Notes: a model not told the origin generated them from the sequence alone. Shown: positions 24,407-36,690, numbered from the stretch's first letter. The stretch: 64,000 bases of DNA from Scenedesmus sp. ARA3 (GCA_004335835.1 RWJK01000920.1:19296-83295); one strand, 5' to 3'. Numbers and translations are program-made.

Positions 24407-25199
24407 CAGCTAGACTATGGCCCTGCGCTTTAAGGGACTCAGCAAACAATGACGAGATGTCTTCGTGCCAGTGCCTTGTGGTGTACCGTGCCAAGTTGGA
24501 ATAAGGCTGCCCGTGATTCTGCGTGGGGGCGGTTGCGGCACACTGGTTCCGTGCCTGGAATATAGTTTTTGTCCGAGCTCGAGCTCACGTGCTTATGGTC
24601 ACCAGCACCCATATATTGCCAGGCCCCATTTACAAAACAGTACTAGTGGCATGGCTGTGGCGGTAGCTGCAGCCTACGCCGCATAGGCCATCGCCCATGA
24701 CATCCCCCAAAATGCCCCCTCGACAGCCGTCACAGAGTAGCAATCCACTGATGCCTGCCTGCAAGCCCAAACAAACCATTTGCCCCATCCACCACAACAG
24801 CCATCGACCAGCCAACTTGTGCTGGTCAATCGAGCTATATGCAGCGCCAGAGTCAACTATCAGTCTGCTTTAGAGCAGCCGTACGACTTGTGACTGTACA
24901 CGTTGCTGATATTTACGCACGTCAAGCAGCCGCTGCATTGGCAATGCATCACTGAAACATATGTACATCCAACTTGTTGAAACTCACATGCACTGCCTGT
25001 ATGATGAACATCAATATTGACGACTGCGGCACTGTATACCTGCCCAGATGCGGCATGCAGCAGAGGAATATGTGCTGCTGCATGTGTCTCATCACTGGAC
25101 CAACATCAACAACACTGCGGCACGCGGTGCTGGCATGCTGCCACGCTAGCCGCGCTTCAGCACCAAGCGAACGCCAGTCCTCAGTCGCCAACCACCGTA
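24407..25199. other. Convergent 3' spacer
   Basis: Lies between the 3' ends of the plus-strand wax-synthase-like gene and the minus-strand RecN-like gene. A minus-strand TGTAA at 24634-24630 could end the RecN-like transcript (3' UTR about 570 nt). No gene seen. Confidence 0.45.
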
Positions 25200-27086
25200 T
25201 CATTGCCTGTCTTGCTGGCTCATGTGCATGCCATGCTGCGCTGTAGCTGGTGGTGCATCTGCATTGGCAGCAGCAACGCCAGCAGCAGCAGCTGCAGCAC
25301 TCAGGCCCAACAGCCACCTGCTGCTGCTTGCTGCATCTGCTGCTGACTCGCTGTTTGTGCTTGCTTGGGCCTCAGCAGCTGTGTCAGCAAGGTGCTGTGC
25401 ATTTGGGGCCGCTACCCCATTGCTGCCGTTGCTGCTGATGCTTTCCCAGCTGGGGTGCGCCTCATCAGTGCTGCCAGCCGCTGCTGCAACTGCTGCCACT
25501 GCCGCACTGCCGCCACCCACTCGCTCACTGGCAGCTCCATCAGCACTGCTGGTTGCAGCATGATCCAATGCATCCCCTGGCGGAGAATCAGCAGCAGCAG
25601 CAGCCGCTGCTGCTACTGCTGGCTGTTGCATGTGCGCTGCTGCATCTACTGCTGCATGTGTTGCTGTCGCTGCTGCTGCTGCAGCCAGCATCTCTGCTGC
25701 CAGGTGCATGCCCTCAGCCTGCCCCAGGCCCAGCATGTCGGCCAGCTCAGCCTGGCGCTCAGCAGGTGATGACAGCGTCCTGAAGCATGTTATAACACGG
25801 CCGTCGTCTGCCGCCTGCTTGTGCACCTGGATGTGGCGGCTGGCGTGCGCAGCAACCTGCAGGCGCAATGTAAATGAGCAGGTGCATGGTGTATTGAGCA
25901 GGAGTATTTTTTGCACACGACTGACGAGCCTCACACCAGATGGACAAGTCCACCAGCATGAGCTCATGCAGCACGCACATGCGTAGTATTGAATGCATAC
26001 CTGTTTCACCTGTTTCAGCGACCCTTGCTACAGCAACTCAATGTGTGCAGTGCCACAGTTACCATGACAAAGCTGTGCGGACCAAGCTGCATGCAAACCC
26101 CAGACAACCCTCATCCTCCCACCTGTGGCGTGTGTGTCACCATCAGCACCTGGCAGGCTGCGCGCGCCTGCCCCGCACCCCCCACCAGCCCCGCCAGCAG
26201 CCGCCCCACAGGCTCGCCCAGCCTGCTGCCCAGCCCAGCATCAAGCTCGTCCATCACCAGCACGGGAGGGCCCACAGACACCAGGCCATCGCTGCTGCTG
26301 CTGCAGTCAGCAGGTGGTGACTGCTGCTGCTGTGATGATGCAGCTGCTGCAGCAGCAGCCGCAGCAGGTGCTGCCTTGAGTGCCAGCATCACGCGTGCCG
26401 CCTCGCCGCCTGAGGCAGTGGCAGCCAGGGGCCGCAGCGGCTCAGCAGGCCCCGCAGACAGCAGGAAGGTCACGCTGTCCAGGCCAGTGGCTGACAGCCG
26501 GAACAGGCCGCTGCCGCTGCTGCTGCTGCCAGCAGGGGCGTCACTGCTGCTACTGCTGCTGCTGTTGTCAGTGGTGCTGTCGCTAAACGAGCTGCTGCCA
26601 GTGGCTGTGAGCAGGGGCTGCGGCTGTGCTGAGGTGGGTGCCAGCACTGCACGCGAGGATGGGCCAGCCTAGTGGCAGGGAGGCAGCACAGAGGACAGAC
26701 AGCAGTGTTGTCGGCAGCTACATGTAGCAGGTGTGACAGCAGCTCGTGCATATGCATTGCTCGACTGATGGCGGCACCACCGCCCGATCAACATGCGACA
26801 GCACCCACCCCCACCATGGCTTGCAGGAAACACACTGGCTCATGCCTGCAGCAGCAGCAGCAGCAGCATCCTGATCCGCACCTGCTGCTCAGCCGTCCCC
26901 GCAGGCGTCCAGGCAATGTCCACGGCAAACCTGCTGCTGCCCATGGCCAGCTGACCCAGGCAGCCCTGCACGGCCTCTGACAGCGCGCCTGCTGCGCCGC
27001 GCCGCGCCTGCGACAGCGCCAGTGCCGCGCTGCTGATGTCTGCCTGCAGCGCAGCTGCCTCAGCGCGCCACGCCTCCGCCTGGCCT

Positions 27087-27126
<40 letters not shown>

Positions 27127-30100
27127 GTGGGTGGCGCCAGGTCAGAGCAGCACACACAGGGTCGCAAAACAGCTGGGGACCGGATGCTGCTGCGTCCCAC
27201 ATGCAGGTTGGGACAGAGACCGTTTGTCAGCTGCTTCTGCAGGCAAGCAATGCTGGCCCCAGCGGGCGCTGCACCCCGGGACACCCCCCTCCGCCCATGA
27301 ACCCCACCTCTGCTCTCGTTGTACTGCTCCAGCTCGTCTGTCCACCCAGCAAGGCTGGCCCCAGCAGGCGCCGCTGGTTTTACAGAACACCAGCTATCTC
27401 GTGACACGTGACAGTCCGTGTTGTGGCGGCTTCAGCAGCAACGCAGCCAGATCATGCAGCTACACCCCCCTGCAGTTCCTGCGCACATCCTGCGTGCACA
27501 AATCACCACCGGAATCATCCCTGACCACGCTGTAACACTGCCTGCCAGGCTGGACCTTCCCCATGGCCCGCACCTATGCTGGCGTAGTACTGCTCCAGCT
27601 GGTCGCTCCAGTCCTCCGCCATCTGCAGCATCTGGCTGCTGCCACGCGCCCTGAAGCGCCTACACAGCCGCTCCAGCAGGTCAAGCCGCGCTGACAGCTC
27701 GGCAGCCTCTGAAGGGGAGTAGCCAGCGGAGGAGGCATAGAAGGAGAGCTGCGGTGGTGCAGATGCGGCAGGACAGGGAGTGTGAGAAAAGGAGTGCGTG
27801 AAACAAGCGAGCAACAGCAGTGAGGAGCGAGCGCCAGTACAGGTGCATGCCCGCTTGTGTGGGCACAAGAGTTGTAGGTGTGCCTGGCAGCAGGCACACG
27901 GCAAACACTTGCACACACAACTGTGCACATGACCCTACCGCACCAGCGGACATGTTCTAGGACCAACTGCAACCACTCGCAATGTACATCCTCTTGCCCC
28001 AACAACCCCACCGCATCCACCCCACGCAACTGCCCTTCTCCGCCCACCTGTGCCTGCGCCTCAAGCAGCGCCTCCTGGGCCACCTCCAGCTCCTCCAGTG
28101 CAGCAGACGTCACGGCAGTGGTGGGCAAAAGCAGGCACACCCTCTATTGCATATTGGCACATGCCCGCACAGCGCCAGCAGACCTATACCACCCACAAAG
28201 CAGCAGCTCCCTGCATGCCTATTTTTCTCCCACCCCACAGTCAGACGATCTCTGCTCACCTGTGCTTGTGCCTCAACCAGTGCCTCCTGGGCCACCTCAA
28301 TCTCCTCCAGCGCAGCAGACCAGCCCTAGGCCAGCTGCAACAGCTCCCTTGACACCTCTTCTTTCCCCAACCCAGCCAAACCCAGCTTCTACCTCAACCG
28401 CTCTCCCGCCCACCTGTGCCTGCGCCTCAAGCAGCGCATCCTGGGCCACCTCCAGCTCCTCCAGTGCAGCAGACAGCGCCGACACGCCAGCAGCGCTCGA
28501 CTCTGCCTCAGCAGCATCGTCAACATCATCGTCACCTTCTACGCCCTCGCCCTCTCCTTCATCATAGTCATCTGCCTCTGCTACATACTGCTGCTCTTGA
28601 TCTTGACTGCCGCCAGGGCTGCCCAACCGCTGCTGCTGCTGCCGCCGCTTGCTCCGCTGCTGCTGCAGCAGCCGCAGCTGCGTCTCCTCAGCAGCCAGCA
28701 CCCCCCGCAGCTGCCCAGCCACCAGCCGCAGCGCCTCACTCAAGCTTGGCGGGCCAGCCCCGCCCCCGCCGCTGCCATCGCCCTGGATTCCGGCCTGCAC
28801 TGCTGCTGCTGACTCAAGGCAGCTGCGGCGCGACTCCAGCGCAGACAGGCGTCGCCGCAAAGAGACTTCCTCGCCTGCAGGCAGAGCAGTGAGAGCGGGC
28901 ACAGAGTGGTGTTTCTACACGACTGTGCCTGGTGGTGTGTAGCCGGGTTGCTGACAACACGGCTGTGGAAGTATGCGCATCACATGCGCACTGACTCACG
29001 CCGTTGCTGCACCATCGGCAAGCATGATGCCCCACCCTGCTGCTCATCATCATCATGTTACCCATCAAGCCATAGCATCAACGCCATCGGCCCCGCGCGC
29101 CAATGGAGCAGCAACAGAAAGGCACACTACACCATCATGTTTAAAAAGGAGCACTACACCACCCTGCTGCTGCATTCTAAGCAGCTGCCCTTCCTCGCAA
29201 CACACCCACTCAACTGGCAGTATGCCTGCCCTGTTGACCTAATCCAGCCTCCTCTGCAGTGCTGCCTTCCACCACAGCGTCACTAACAGCATTTGTAACC
29301 CCGCTGCTGCACACCAGGCAGCAGGCGTGTCCCACCTGGCAGTATGCCCGCCCTGTTGACCAGGTCCAGCCTCCTCTGCAGCGCTGCTTACAGCCACAGC
29401 ATCACTAGCAGCATTAAAAACTTTACTGCTGCACACCAGGCAACCGCCCCTCCCCACCTGGCAGTATGCCTGCCCTGTTGACCAGGTCCAGCCGCTTCTG
29501 CAGCGCCGCCCGCTCAGCATCATCCCCGAGGGCCTCAGCCTGCGCCAGCTGCGCTTCTAATGTGGCGAGGTGCGCCTGCTGCGCTGACAGTGCGGAAGCG
29601 GCAGCAGTGGTGCCTGTCAGGTGGCAGCAGCGAGGCAGGGCACGGCAGGGCAGCAGCAAGTGGTGAGCCAGGGGGTGTGGCTGTGAGCAGTTAACGCATG
29701 CAGCCGTGATTCGTAAGCTGGCAGCGCTTTCAGATCATGCAGATGAAATCTGGCCATATGATGTCGCTGCAAAATGTAGGCTGTAGCCTGCACGGACTGC
29801 AGCCGCAGCTAGCAGCCTGCACATACGGCACACCAAACGCTAAGCAGCAGTAAAACCACAAAGCCGCCACCACTGCCACCAGTGCCGCACGCCACCCGCC
29901 CCCGCACCCCACCTGCGATCCTGTCCAGCAGCTGCAGCTGCGTGGCGGCGTCGCGCAGCGCCAGCGAGGCGTGCTGCCCGTTCACATCTGCCAGCAGCGC
30001 CCCCAGCGCGCGCAGCACGCGCAGGCTGCTGGCCACGCCATTGATCAGCACACGGCTGCGCATGGCAGGGACGCCCGCTGCCGCCGGCAGGCGCGAGATC

Positions 30101-31394
30101 TGCACGTGGCACGCGTGGTGTCAGAATGACGTGCAGAGGGGTAGGAGTTTGCAGGAAAACCGAAGGATGGAGGCTGTGCAGATGCATGCGGTGTTGGTGG
30201 AGGTACCTGTGCATTGACTAGGTGGCTTCACAATGCTGCCAGCTGCCTGCCAAGCGCTGTGGCTGCACCCCAGCAAAGTTCATTTCGTTGGCATAGGTGT
30301 ACTGCTGCTGCATCCACCACCAAGCACTGCGCTTATCCCTCCTCTCCTGTCGCTCACCTCACGCCTAATGTGTATCACGCCACCTCCACTGCTGCTGCTG
30401 CTGCCCTCCCCGCCAGGCAGCGCCCGAGCAGGTAGCCCCATCTCCCGCAGCAGCGCACTTGCAGCCGCTGCTGCGCCAGGCGCGCACCACCAGGCCCCTT
30501 CAACCACAGCCACCTCAGCGGGCGGCCGCACACAATCAGCTGCTGCTGCTGCTCCCAGTAGCTGCCCTAGGGCTTCCAGCAGCACACTCTTGCCTGCGCC
30601 ACTTTGCCCGCTGAGCGCCACTAGGCCGGGGCCTAAGGGCACAGCAGCGGAGGGCACCAGCACAAAGTCACGCAGCCGCAGCTCCTGCACAAGCAAGCAA
30701 GGTAGCGGCGGGCGGCGGCAGGCAAGCTGCAGTGGGAACGGTGGCAAGATGCAGTGTGGCAAGATGCAGTGTGGCAAGATGCAGTGTGGCAAGATGCAGT
30801 GTGGCGATTGAGCGGCACCAGTGAGAGGCTCAGTGCTGCTCAGCAGGCGCATTGCTGATGGTCAACGACCGCATTGAAGCAGCTGTTTATATCGGCCATT
30901 GTTGCGCAGAGCGCTGGATATCCCTGATGGTAAAATGCTGTGCCAGCTGCTGCCGCTGTGTCCCTGTTGTGATTGCTGATCATGCGCACAGCGTGCCCTG
31001 CTGCACATGCATTGCCCATTAGCTGACCGCCCACCTGCAGGTATGTCAGGTGCTGGTGCTCAGGAGACACTGGGGGCCATTCCTCGCTGCTGCCAGACAC
31101 CACAGCTGTTGCAAATGCACTGCTGCTGCTGCTGCTGCTGCTGCTGCTCACTGCAGTGCCAGCTGCAGCTGCGGCCCTCGCATTCCTGCTGGCATGGCAA
31201 GCTGGCGTTGACCGCTGCTGCTGGTGCCGCAAGGCTGACCGGGCTGGGCTGCATGCTGCCAATGTGTGCTGCCGCAGCGCATGTGCAGCAGCATGGCGGC
31301 GCTGGCACAGGGGCCTGCTGCTAGGGACCAGGCCTGCAGCGAGAATAAAGACAAGGCAGCCGTTTGGTTCGGCGTGCTCGCTGCTGCTATGCAT
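25200..31394 (-). CDS. DNA repair protein RecN-like ATPase, probably organelle-targeted
   Basis: SMC-like ATPase that in bacteria acts on DNA double-strand breaks. Nine exons, all in phase, give 1023 aa: 31394-31035, 30684-30358, 30099-29913, 29613-29458, 28874-28414, 27748-27574, 27084-26882, 26668-26123, 25856-25200. Landmarks: LRLRDFVLV then Walker A GQSGAGKS (146-153); LINGV and DVNGQHASLALRDAATQLQL; two coiled-coil stretches; YSPSEAAELSARLDLLERL; GMSS-type LGQLAMGSSRFAVD; signature ASGGEAARVMLALK (708-721); Walker B VLVMDELDAGLG (Asp763/Glu764); VTHTPQ with His802. Bacterial RecN is about 550 aa. The excess is an N-terminal Ser/Ala/Arg-rich leader (candidate transit peptide), an acidic Gln-rich insert in exon 5, and a C-terminal Ala-rich tail of about 150 residues ending in a hydrophobic stretch (WLLGLSAAAAAAGVAAANA). 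The start is uncertain: the frame is open to 31646. Confidence 0.92.
27240..27360 (-). repeat. Intronic copy of the RecN exon 6 donor junction, plus a local duplication
   Basis: The end of exon 6 (SDQLEQYYASI, donor at 27573) has a diverged copy at 27300-27350 that still reads ELEQYNES and ends AGAG|GTGGGG with an intact GT. The offset is about 270 bp. Next to it, TGGCCCCAGCGGGCGCTGC recurs about 107 bp away (27249 and 27356). Confidence 0.7.
28042..28480 (-). repeat. Three copies of the RecN exon 5 donor junction
   Basis: The final ~60 nt of exon 5 (ALEELEVAQDALLEAQAQ) and its donor CAG|GTGGGC occur at about 28411 (used), 28258 and 28046, offsets 153 and 212 bp. The third copy is nearly identical to the first and the second is more diverged. 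All three keep CAG|GTG, so three competing donors are possible. Confidence 0.9.
29211..29512 (-). repeat. 2.5-copy, 120-bp tandem repeat across the RecN exon 4 donor
   Basis: CTGGCAGTATGCC and GCCCTGTTGACC (plus strand) recur at 29216, 29336 and 29456, with an exact 120-bp period. The unit spans the last ~55 nt of exon 4 (QKRLDLVNRAGILP) and about 60 nt of intron. The middle copy keeps CCAG|GTGGGA. The leftmost reads CCAG|TTGAGT and has lost its GT. Confidence 0.9.
30741..30806 (-). repeat. 15-bp minisatellite in RecN intron 1
   Basis: Four near-perfect tandem copies of GTGGCAAGATGCAGT (plus-strand reading), within the intron between exons 1 and 2. Confidence 0.9.
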
Positions 31395-32447
31395 TTTTTC
31401 AACTGTCACAGGCAACCAAGGTGCTTGGATAAGGAAACAGCAAGCTGGGCCTGCCTGCCTCACCAGCTGTGGAGCTGTTGCTGCTACCAGTGACAAGGGT
31501 TGTTCGAGATGCGGAACGCCTGGCCAGCATGGGCTCTGCTCTCCACAAAGTTCGTTTTTTAGTAACTTTTGGTGCTCTAGTACTGCTGAGATCGGGCCAA
31601 GCAGGCCATGCAGGTGGAGCAGTAGCACCGGAAAGAGCGAGTCCAAGGGACAGGCAGCTGAGCAAGCTTCACAGCAGTTGCAGCGGTACTGTTGCTTGCA
31701 GTATGAGTGTTTTAGTATTCAACGTGTGCAGCTGAACAAACCTAGAACAGCAGGCTCGCCGTGTGCTGTAGAGGTCAGGGTGCTTGAATTCCGATTGGCC
31801 GGGGTCTGCAACTGTTCTGCAAAGCTACTGAAAGTGTTCACTGATCAGAACCTGCCCTGGCGTGGAGGTCACCACCGCGGACGGTGATGGTGAAGATGAC
31901 AAGTGTTTGAATGAACTCAACTGCTGGACTTCCAGCTCCACGCAACCACACAGCTGAGAGCAAGTGCTTCCTCAAACATATGACTGCTGTAGGTGTGAAA
32001 GAGATTTTTGGCTTTGCCAGGCACGCTAGTATGCGCAGATGGGGCGTCATGAAAGACAGGCACTGCAAGCCACTGTTCACAAAGTGCTGATACACACTTG
32101 CCAATTGTTTTATGCTGCGCCCCAGTTTGCTTCTATTCTTTATTTCATTGACTAAGTATGAAACTTTTGCATCTGAATGGCTCAAGCAGAGCAGGCTGTG
32201 ATGACAGCTGCTCTGTTACCTGCTCTGCTGGTCTATCAGGCTGGCCCGACCCGCTGAAACAAGCATACCGCATACTGAAAACCCCAATCCACAAAATTAT
32301 CACTTACTGGCTGTTGATTTGTGTATTGCAAGGACGTACAGCGCCTGGTGACACCGGTTGTGTACACTTGACGCCATCAACAAGCCAAAGTCTCGTCATT
32401 AAGTTTATTTTATTGTTTTGTTGTACCTAAACAGTACCGAGTATAGA
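31395..32447. other. Head-to-head spacer between RecN-like and DTW-domain genes
   Basis: Divergent start region. Its left part (31395-31646) remains open in the RecN frame, so the RecN protein may start further upstream. A 10-unit CTG run (31110-31146) falls inside RecN exon 1, not here. No other gene seen. Confidence 0.45.
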
Positions 32448-34407
32448 ATGGCGTCAGAGAAAGGCGGGGAGCAGCAGCAGCAGCAGCACGAGGAGCAGCA
32501 GCAGCAGGGCCCTAAGAAGCGTGCCGTGTGCGAAAGATGCACGTAAGTACATAGTTATAAATACTGTCTCTTCAGCACGCAGCTGCCACTGCTGGATTGG
32601 ACCTTCATGCGCTGCTGAGCTGTAACCTGCTCCCCTCTTGCTGCTGCAGGCGGCCACAGCGCGTCTGTGTGTGCCCTGCCTTGCCAGGCCGCCCCATCCA
32701 ACTGGCAGGCACAGTGGTGGTGCTGCAGCACCCGTTTGAGACCAAGTGAGCTCCGCATGTGATGCAATAGCTGTCCCACAGCAGTCGCAAAATGACACAC
32801 ACGCAGCACGCGCCACACTTGAGTATGCTTATCACACTGCAGGCAAGTGAAGCATCACAGTCTGGCCCGCACGTGCTTTGCCAGCTTCACGTGGCAGCGC
32901 CCTGTGGTGTGCTCAGCAGCTCACGGCGCCTGCCCTCGCTGCTGTTGCAGAAAGGCGCTGGCCACTGTGCCGCTGCTGCCACATGTGTTGCACCCAGCCA
33001 GCCTGCTGCGCCTGGTGGGGCGGCGGCTGCTGCCGGGCGCCTTCCCCCGTTTTGATGCGCTGCTGGCACAGGCGGGGCACGCAGGCGCGCCCGTGATGGT
33101 GCTGTGGCCAGGGCCAGGTGGGTGGGTGTGACGCATGTTGGTGGAGATACATGGGATGTGCAAATTGCATGCGTTGTCAAAAAATACGCATTGTGTGTTT
33201 TTGGATAGCGCACCCCTGATGGTGCTGTGGCGAGGGCCAGATGCGCGCGGAGTGAGGTGGTACAGCTGACACTGCAACTAGCGTGCCATACACACGGGAC
33301 CAGTGCCATGCTGTTGGTTGGGGTTCCCGCATGAGCATTCACACAGCACTGTAGATGTGCACAAAGCTGTTGGCTGTGCAGGTCAAATATCAGGTCACCT
33401 TGCTGCTATGACAGCAGTACGCAGCATTCACCTCTGCTACCTAACCTTGACCCCTGTGGTTGTCCTGTTGTGCCTGTGCAGGTGCGCGGTGCATCACAGA
33501 TCTGCAGCTGCCACAGCTGCGCAAGCACTGCAGCCTTCAGCAGCAGCAGCAGCAGCAGCAGCAAGCGCAGGCGCAACCGCAGTGCTTTACTACGCAGCAA
33601 GTCTGCAGTCAAGACACACAGCATCTGCAGCAGGAGGAGCCTATGCTTGCAACTGGCGCTGCTGACGCTGCTAGCGCCAGCTTGAAGTATGTGCTGGTGG
33701 TTGTGGATGGCACCTGGCAGCAGGCCAAGGAGATGTTTGGTGTGCTGCAGCACTGGCTGCTGGGGCCGGGCGGCTGCGCGGTGCAGGTGCAGCTGCCGCT
33801 GACACATGCACATCACAGCAGCACAGCAGCTGCGGAAGGCGCAGCCACACAGGAGCTCAATGCGTGTGGGAAGCAGCCAGCTGCCCTGCAGGAACAGGAG
33901 CATATTCAAAGCGTGTCCGGCAATCCGGCAGCAGCAGCAGCAGCAACGGATGTAGCAGCAGGTGTCGCAAGGCTGTCACTGCAGCCTGACCCCACCTGCC
34001 GCTTGCGCACAGAGCCTCACGAGGGCTGCACCACCACCTACGAGGCCATAGCACAGGCTGTGTCACACCTGGAGGCACTCGCCTGGCGGCAGCAGCAGCA
34101 GCAGTGTGGCGATGGGCAAGCACTGCAGACCGCGCAGCAGCACTGTGGTGATGGCCAAACACCACAAAGTGAGGAGCAGCAGCAGCAGCAGCAGCAGGCG
34201 GAGCTGCTTGCTGCGCTGCTGCGGCCGCTGCAGCTGATGACACAGCTGCAGGCCTCCTTCGACCCTGCAGTCAAGGCGCGCAGCCAGCAGGGCAGCAGCT
34301 GTGTTGCGCCCACGCGCACACAGCTGGGGCTGGGCCGTAGCGTGCAGCTGCAGGCTGTTGCATCCAAGCCAACTGTCACTAGCTCGGAGCTGACTCAGCC
34401 TGCGTGA
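32448..34407 (+). CDS. DTW-domain tRNA-uridine aminocarboxypropyltransferase (DTWD/TapT family)
   Basis: Family enzymes transfer the 3-amino-3-carboxypropyl group of S-adenosylmethionine to uridine in tRNA, making acp3U. Four exons, phases closing to 427 aa: 32448-32542, 32650-32745, 32951-33117, 33482-34407 (TGA). Landmarks: the Cys cluster CERCTRPQRVCVC (Cys28, 31, 38, 40, likely metal-binding), then VVVLQHPFE, KALATVPLL, and the family motif as DGTW (Asp195-Trp198) in YVLVVVDGTWQQAKEMF. Later comes RLRTEPHEGCTTTYEAIAQA, matching the substrate-binding C-terminal segment. Low-complexity inserts (a Gln run at about 139-147 and Ala/His-rich loops) interrupt the domain. Exon 1 is Gln/Glu-rich and not transit-peptide-like, so cytosolic or nuclear location is more likely. 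The ATG is the first in frame. TGTAA lies at 34940. Confidence 0.9.
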
Positions 34408-35565
34408 CTGTGCACAGTCCAAAACCGATGCCGTCAGCATGCATCTTAATGATGCTGTGGTGCCGCTGTCACTGACGCAGCGCATGGTGGTTTTTGGCGG
34501 GGCCCGTAGGTGCTACTATAGCGGACATTTTCCAGATGGTTTATTTGAGCAGCCCTGACTGCAGGACGGGTGGCCACGCAGGGTACAGACACACATGTTG
34601 GCAGAATGCGGCGGCTGTGGCAGCAATGCTGACGTGATGGGCTGTTGGATTGTTGGAGTGCTGGAAACACATTGGCTGGATGGGTGTCAGGACCTTCTTG
34701 ATGTGTCTTCATCTGGAAGTCGAGTGGGCTGCACACTGTGTCCCTGTTACATGCTGTGCCAAGGTGCGCACATGCAGGTAACGCGTCAAACCGACTTGTA
34801 CCAATACGACCACGCCACACTCACCATCATACACATGATTGTCATGTGGGGTGCCGTGCTCTAGGCTACAGCAGCGTATGCATGCATGTTTTGCCTGGGC
34901 CCCATGCATGGCATGCTTCTGGTGGGTACAGCCCCAGTTTGTAATGTTACCTCGAACTGACTCAGTAGCTGAGCTAACTTGGCAAGCTGCAGTAACGGTC
35001 CACAGCTGATCTTTCTGCACCCCCGCTACAGCATAGGGCGCAGCCACCGCGCCTTGTGAAGAGGCCTCTTCAGCCGCCACTGGAAGCCAAGCGCAACACA
35101 GACAAACAAAGTTGCAACACAGACACTGTCTGGCAGGCAAACTTATAACTTGAAGTTGTCTTGGCACGAGAGCTTGGTAAGCTCAAAGCTAGGATCAATC
35201 CTTGAGCCACCAAGACGGCTGTTCCACTCCTGTGGCTGGCCCCACCACAGAACGCCACACTTTCACATTTCACATCTTGCAGACAGGACAAAAGAAACCA
35301 CACTCAATTTGCTAACACAAAGCAGAGGCAGCCAATGATGTACACGGAGTCCTGAGCTGCTCAGCAATGCGCTGCCGCTGCCAGCGGCGTCAGTGATGCC
35401 ATCATGGCACTATCCCAAGTGCAACCGTCACTAACACCATTGCCGTTGAATGAGGATGATTGGATTCAGTGACAGTGGTGGCTGCAGCTGCTGTGTTCTG
35501 CTGCCCGCCGTCCCCGCGAGGTCACACTTTCACACTGTCAAGTTGCGGCCAGCCGCTTGCCAGTC
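34408..35565. other. Convergent 3' spacer
   Basis: Holds the 3' UTRs of the DTW-domain gene (plus) and the LCAT-like gene (minus). TGTAA at 34940-34944 serves the plus-strand gene. A minus-strand TGTAA (plus reading TTACA) near 34746 could serve the other. No further gene seen. Confidence 0.45.
34940..34944 (+). terminator. TGTAA polyadenylation signal for the DTW-domain gene
   Basis: First plus-strand TGTAA after the stop at 34407, 533 nt downstream. Confidence 0.45.
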
Positions 35566-35612
35566 TTAAACCTCGCGCGGCGGCAAGGCTGCGCTGCTGG
35601 CTGCTGCGGGTG

Positions 35613-35656
<44 letters not shown>

Positions 35657-35907
35657 GGCTCCTGCCCAACAGCGCCCGGCAATGCTGCTATGCCTACAAA
35701 GCCAGGCACTTGCTGCTGCAGGCCAACAATGCCCTGCCATGGTGCATTGGAGGCAAACGGCTTGGGCCGTGCTGGCACACCAATCACATCATCACTTGTG
35801 GTCACCTCGATCATGTCTGCCGTCCTGTTGGCAACCGCGATCACATCAGCAGCTGCTGCGTCATCAACTGCTGTGTTTGCTGTGCCCTGAACGCCTGGCT
35901 CATCAAC

Positions 35908-35938
<31 letters not shown>

Positions 35939-36650
35939 TCGGTGCTGTTGCTAACCATGCTGCTGCTGTTGCTGCTTATCGCGCTGGTGGTGTTGCCGCT
36001 GTCAGCGCCCGGCAGCCCCAGCAGCCGCCCCAGCACCAGCCCCAGCTGTGCCAGGCCGTCGGGGTGCTTCAGCACCTCCAAGTGCCCGTAGTCGCCCAGC
36101 TCGGTGATGTTGGCCGACTCGGTGACCCTGCAATGCAGGCGCAAAAGATAGGCGAGCGTACAGCCATTGCGGTTCAAAGAGCAGGATACGCAGGCCGGGT
36201 GACCCTAACAGCACTCAGATGTGATGTTGAACGACTCAGCGACCCTGCAGTAGTGGTCAGGGATCAGTGCAAAGAAAAGGGATAAATGAGTTCAAACTTC
36301 CTGTTTCAAGGAGTAAAACAGGCAGGCTGTGTGCACTCTAGCAGCACTCAGAGCGGTTAGGCTAGCTTGCTGCTGGCAAGCTTGCAGTACCTGTCAGAGC
36401 TCGAGCGCTGGTTGGCTGGCACACGACTTGCCAACCTGGTGATGACAGCACAGCAACACTGCCAAGCACATCAACACAGACCTCTGAAGGCTGGCGCACC
36501 ACCCCCCCGCACCTGTAGCACTGCTTGAGGCTCTGCATGCTGACGGTGCCGTCACCGCCTGTGGTGACCAGCGGGCTGCTGCTCAGCAGCGGGCGCTTCT
36601 CCTTGATGTTGGGGAAGGCCCACGTCAGCGTGGTGGGCTTGCCCACGGCT

Positions 36651-36690
<40 letters not shown>

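Noticed and set aside
31395..31646. N-terminal extension of RecN from an upstream ATG at 31646
   Set aside because: The frame is open, but the extra residues look like translated UTR. The ATG at 31394 gives a compact leader. Not excluded, only disfavoured.
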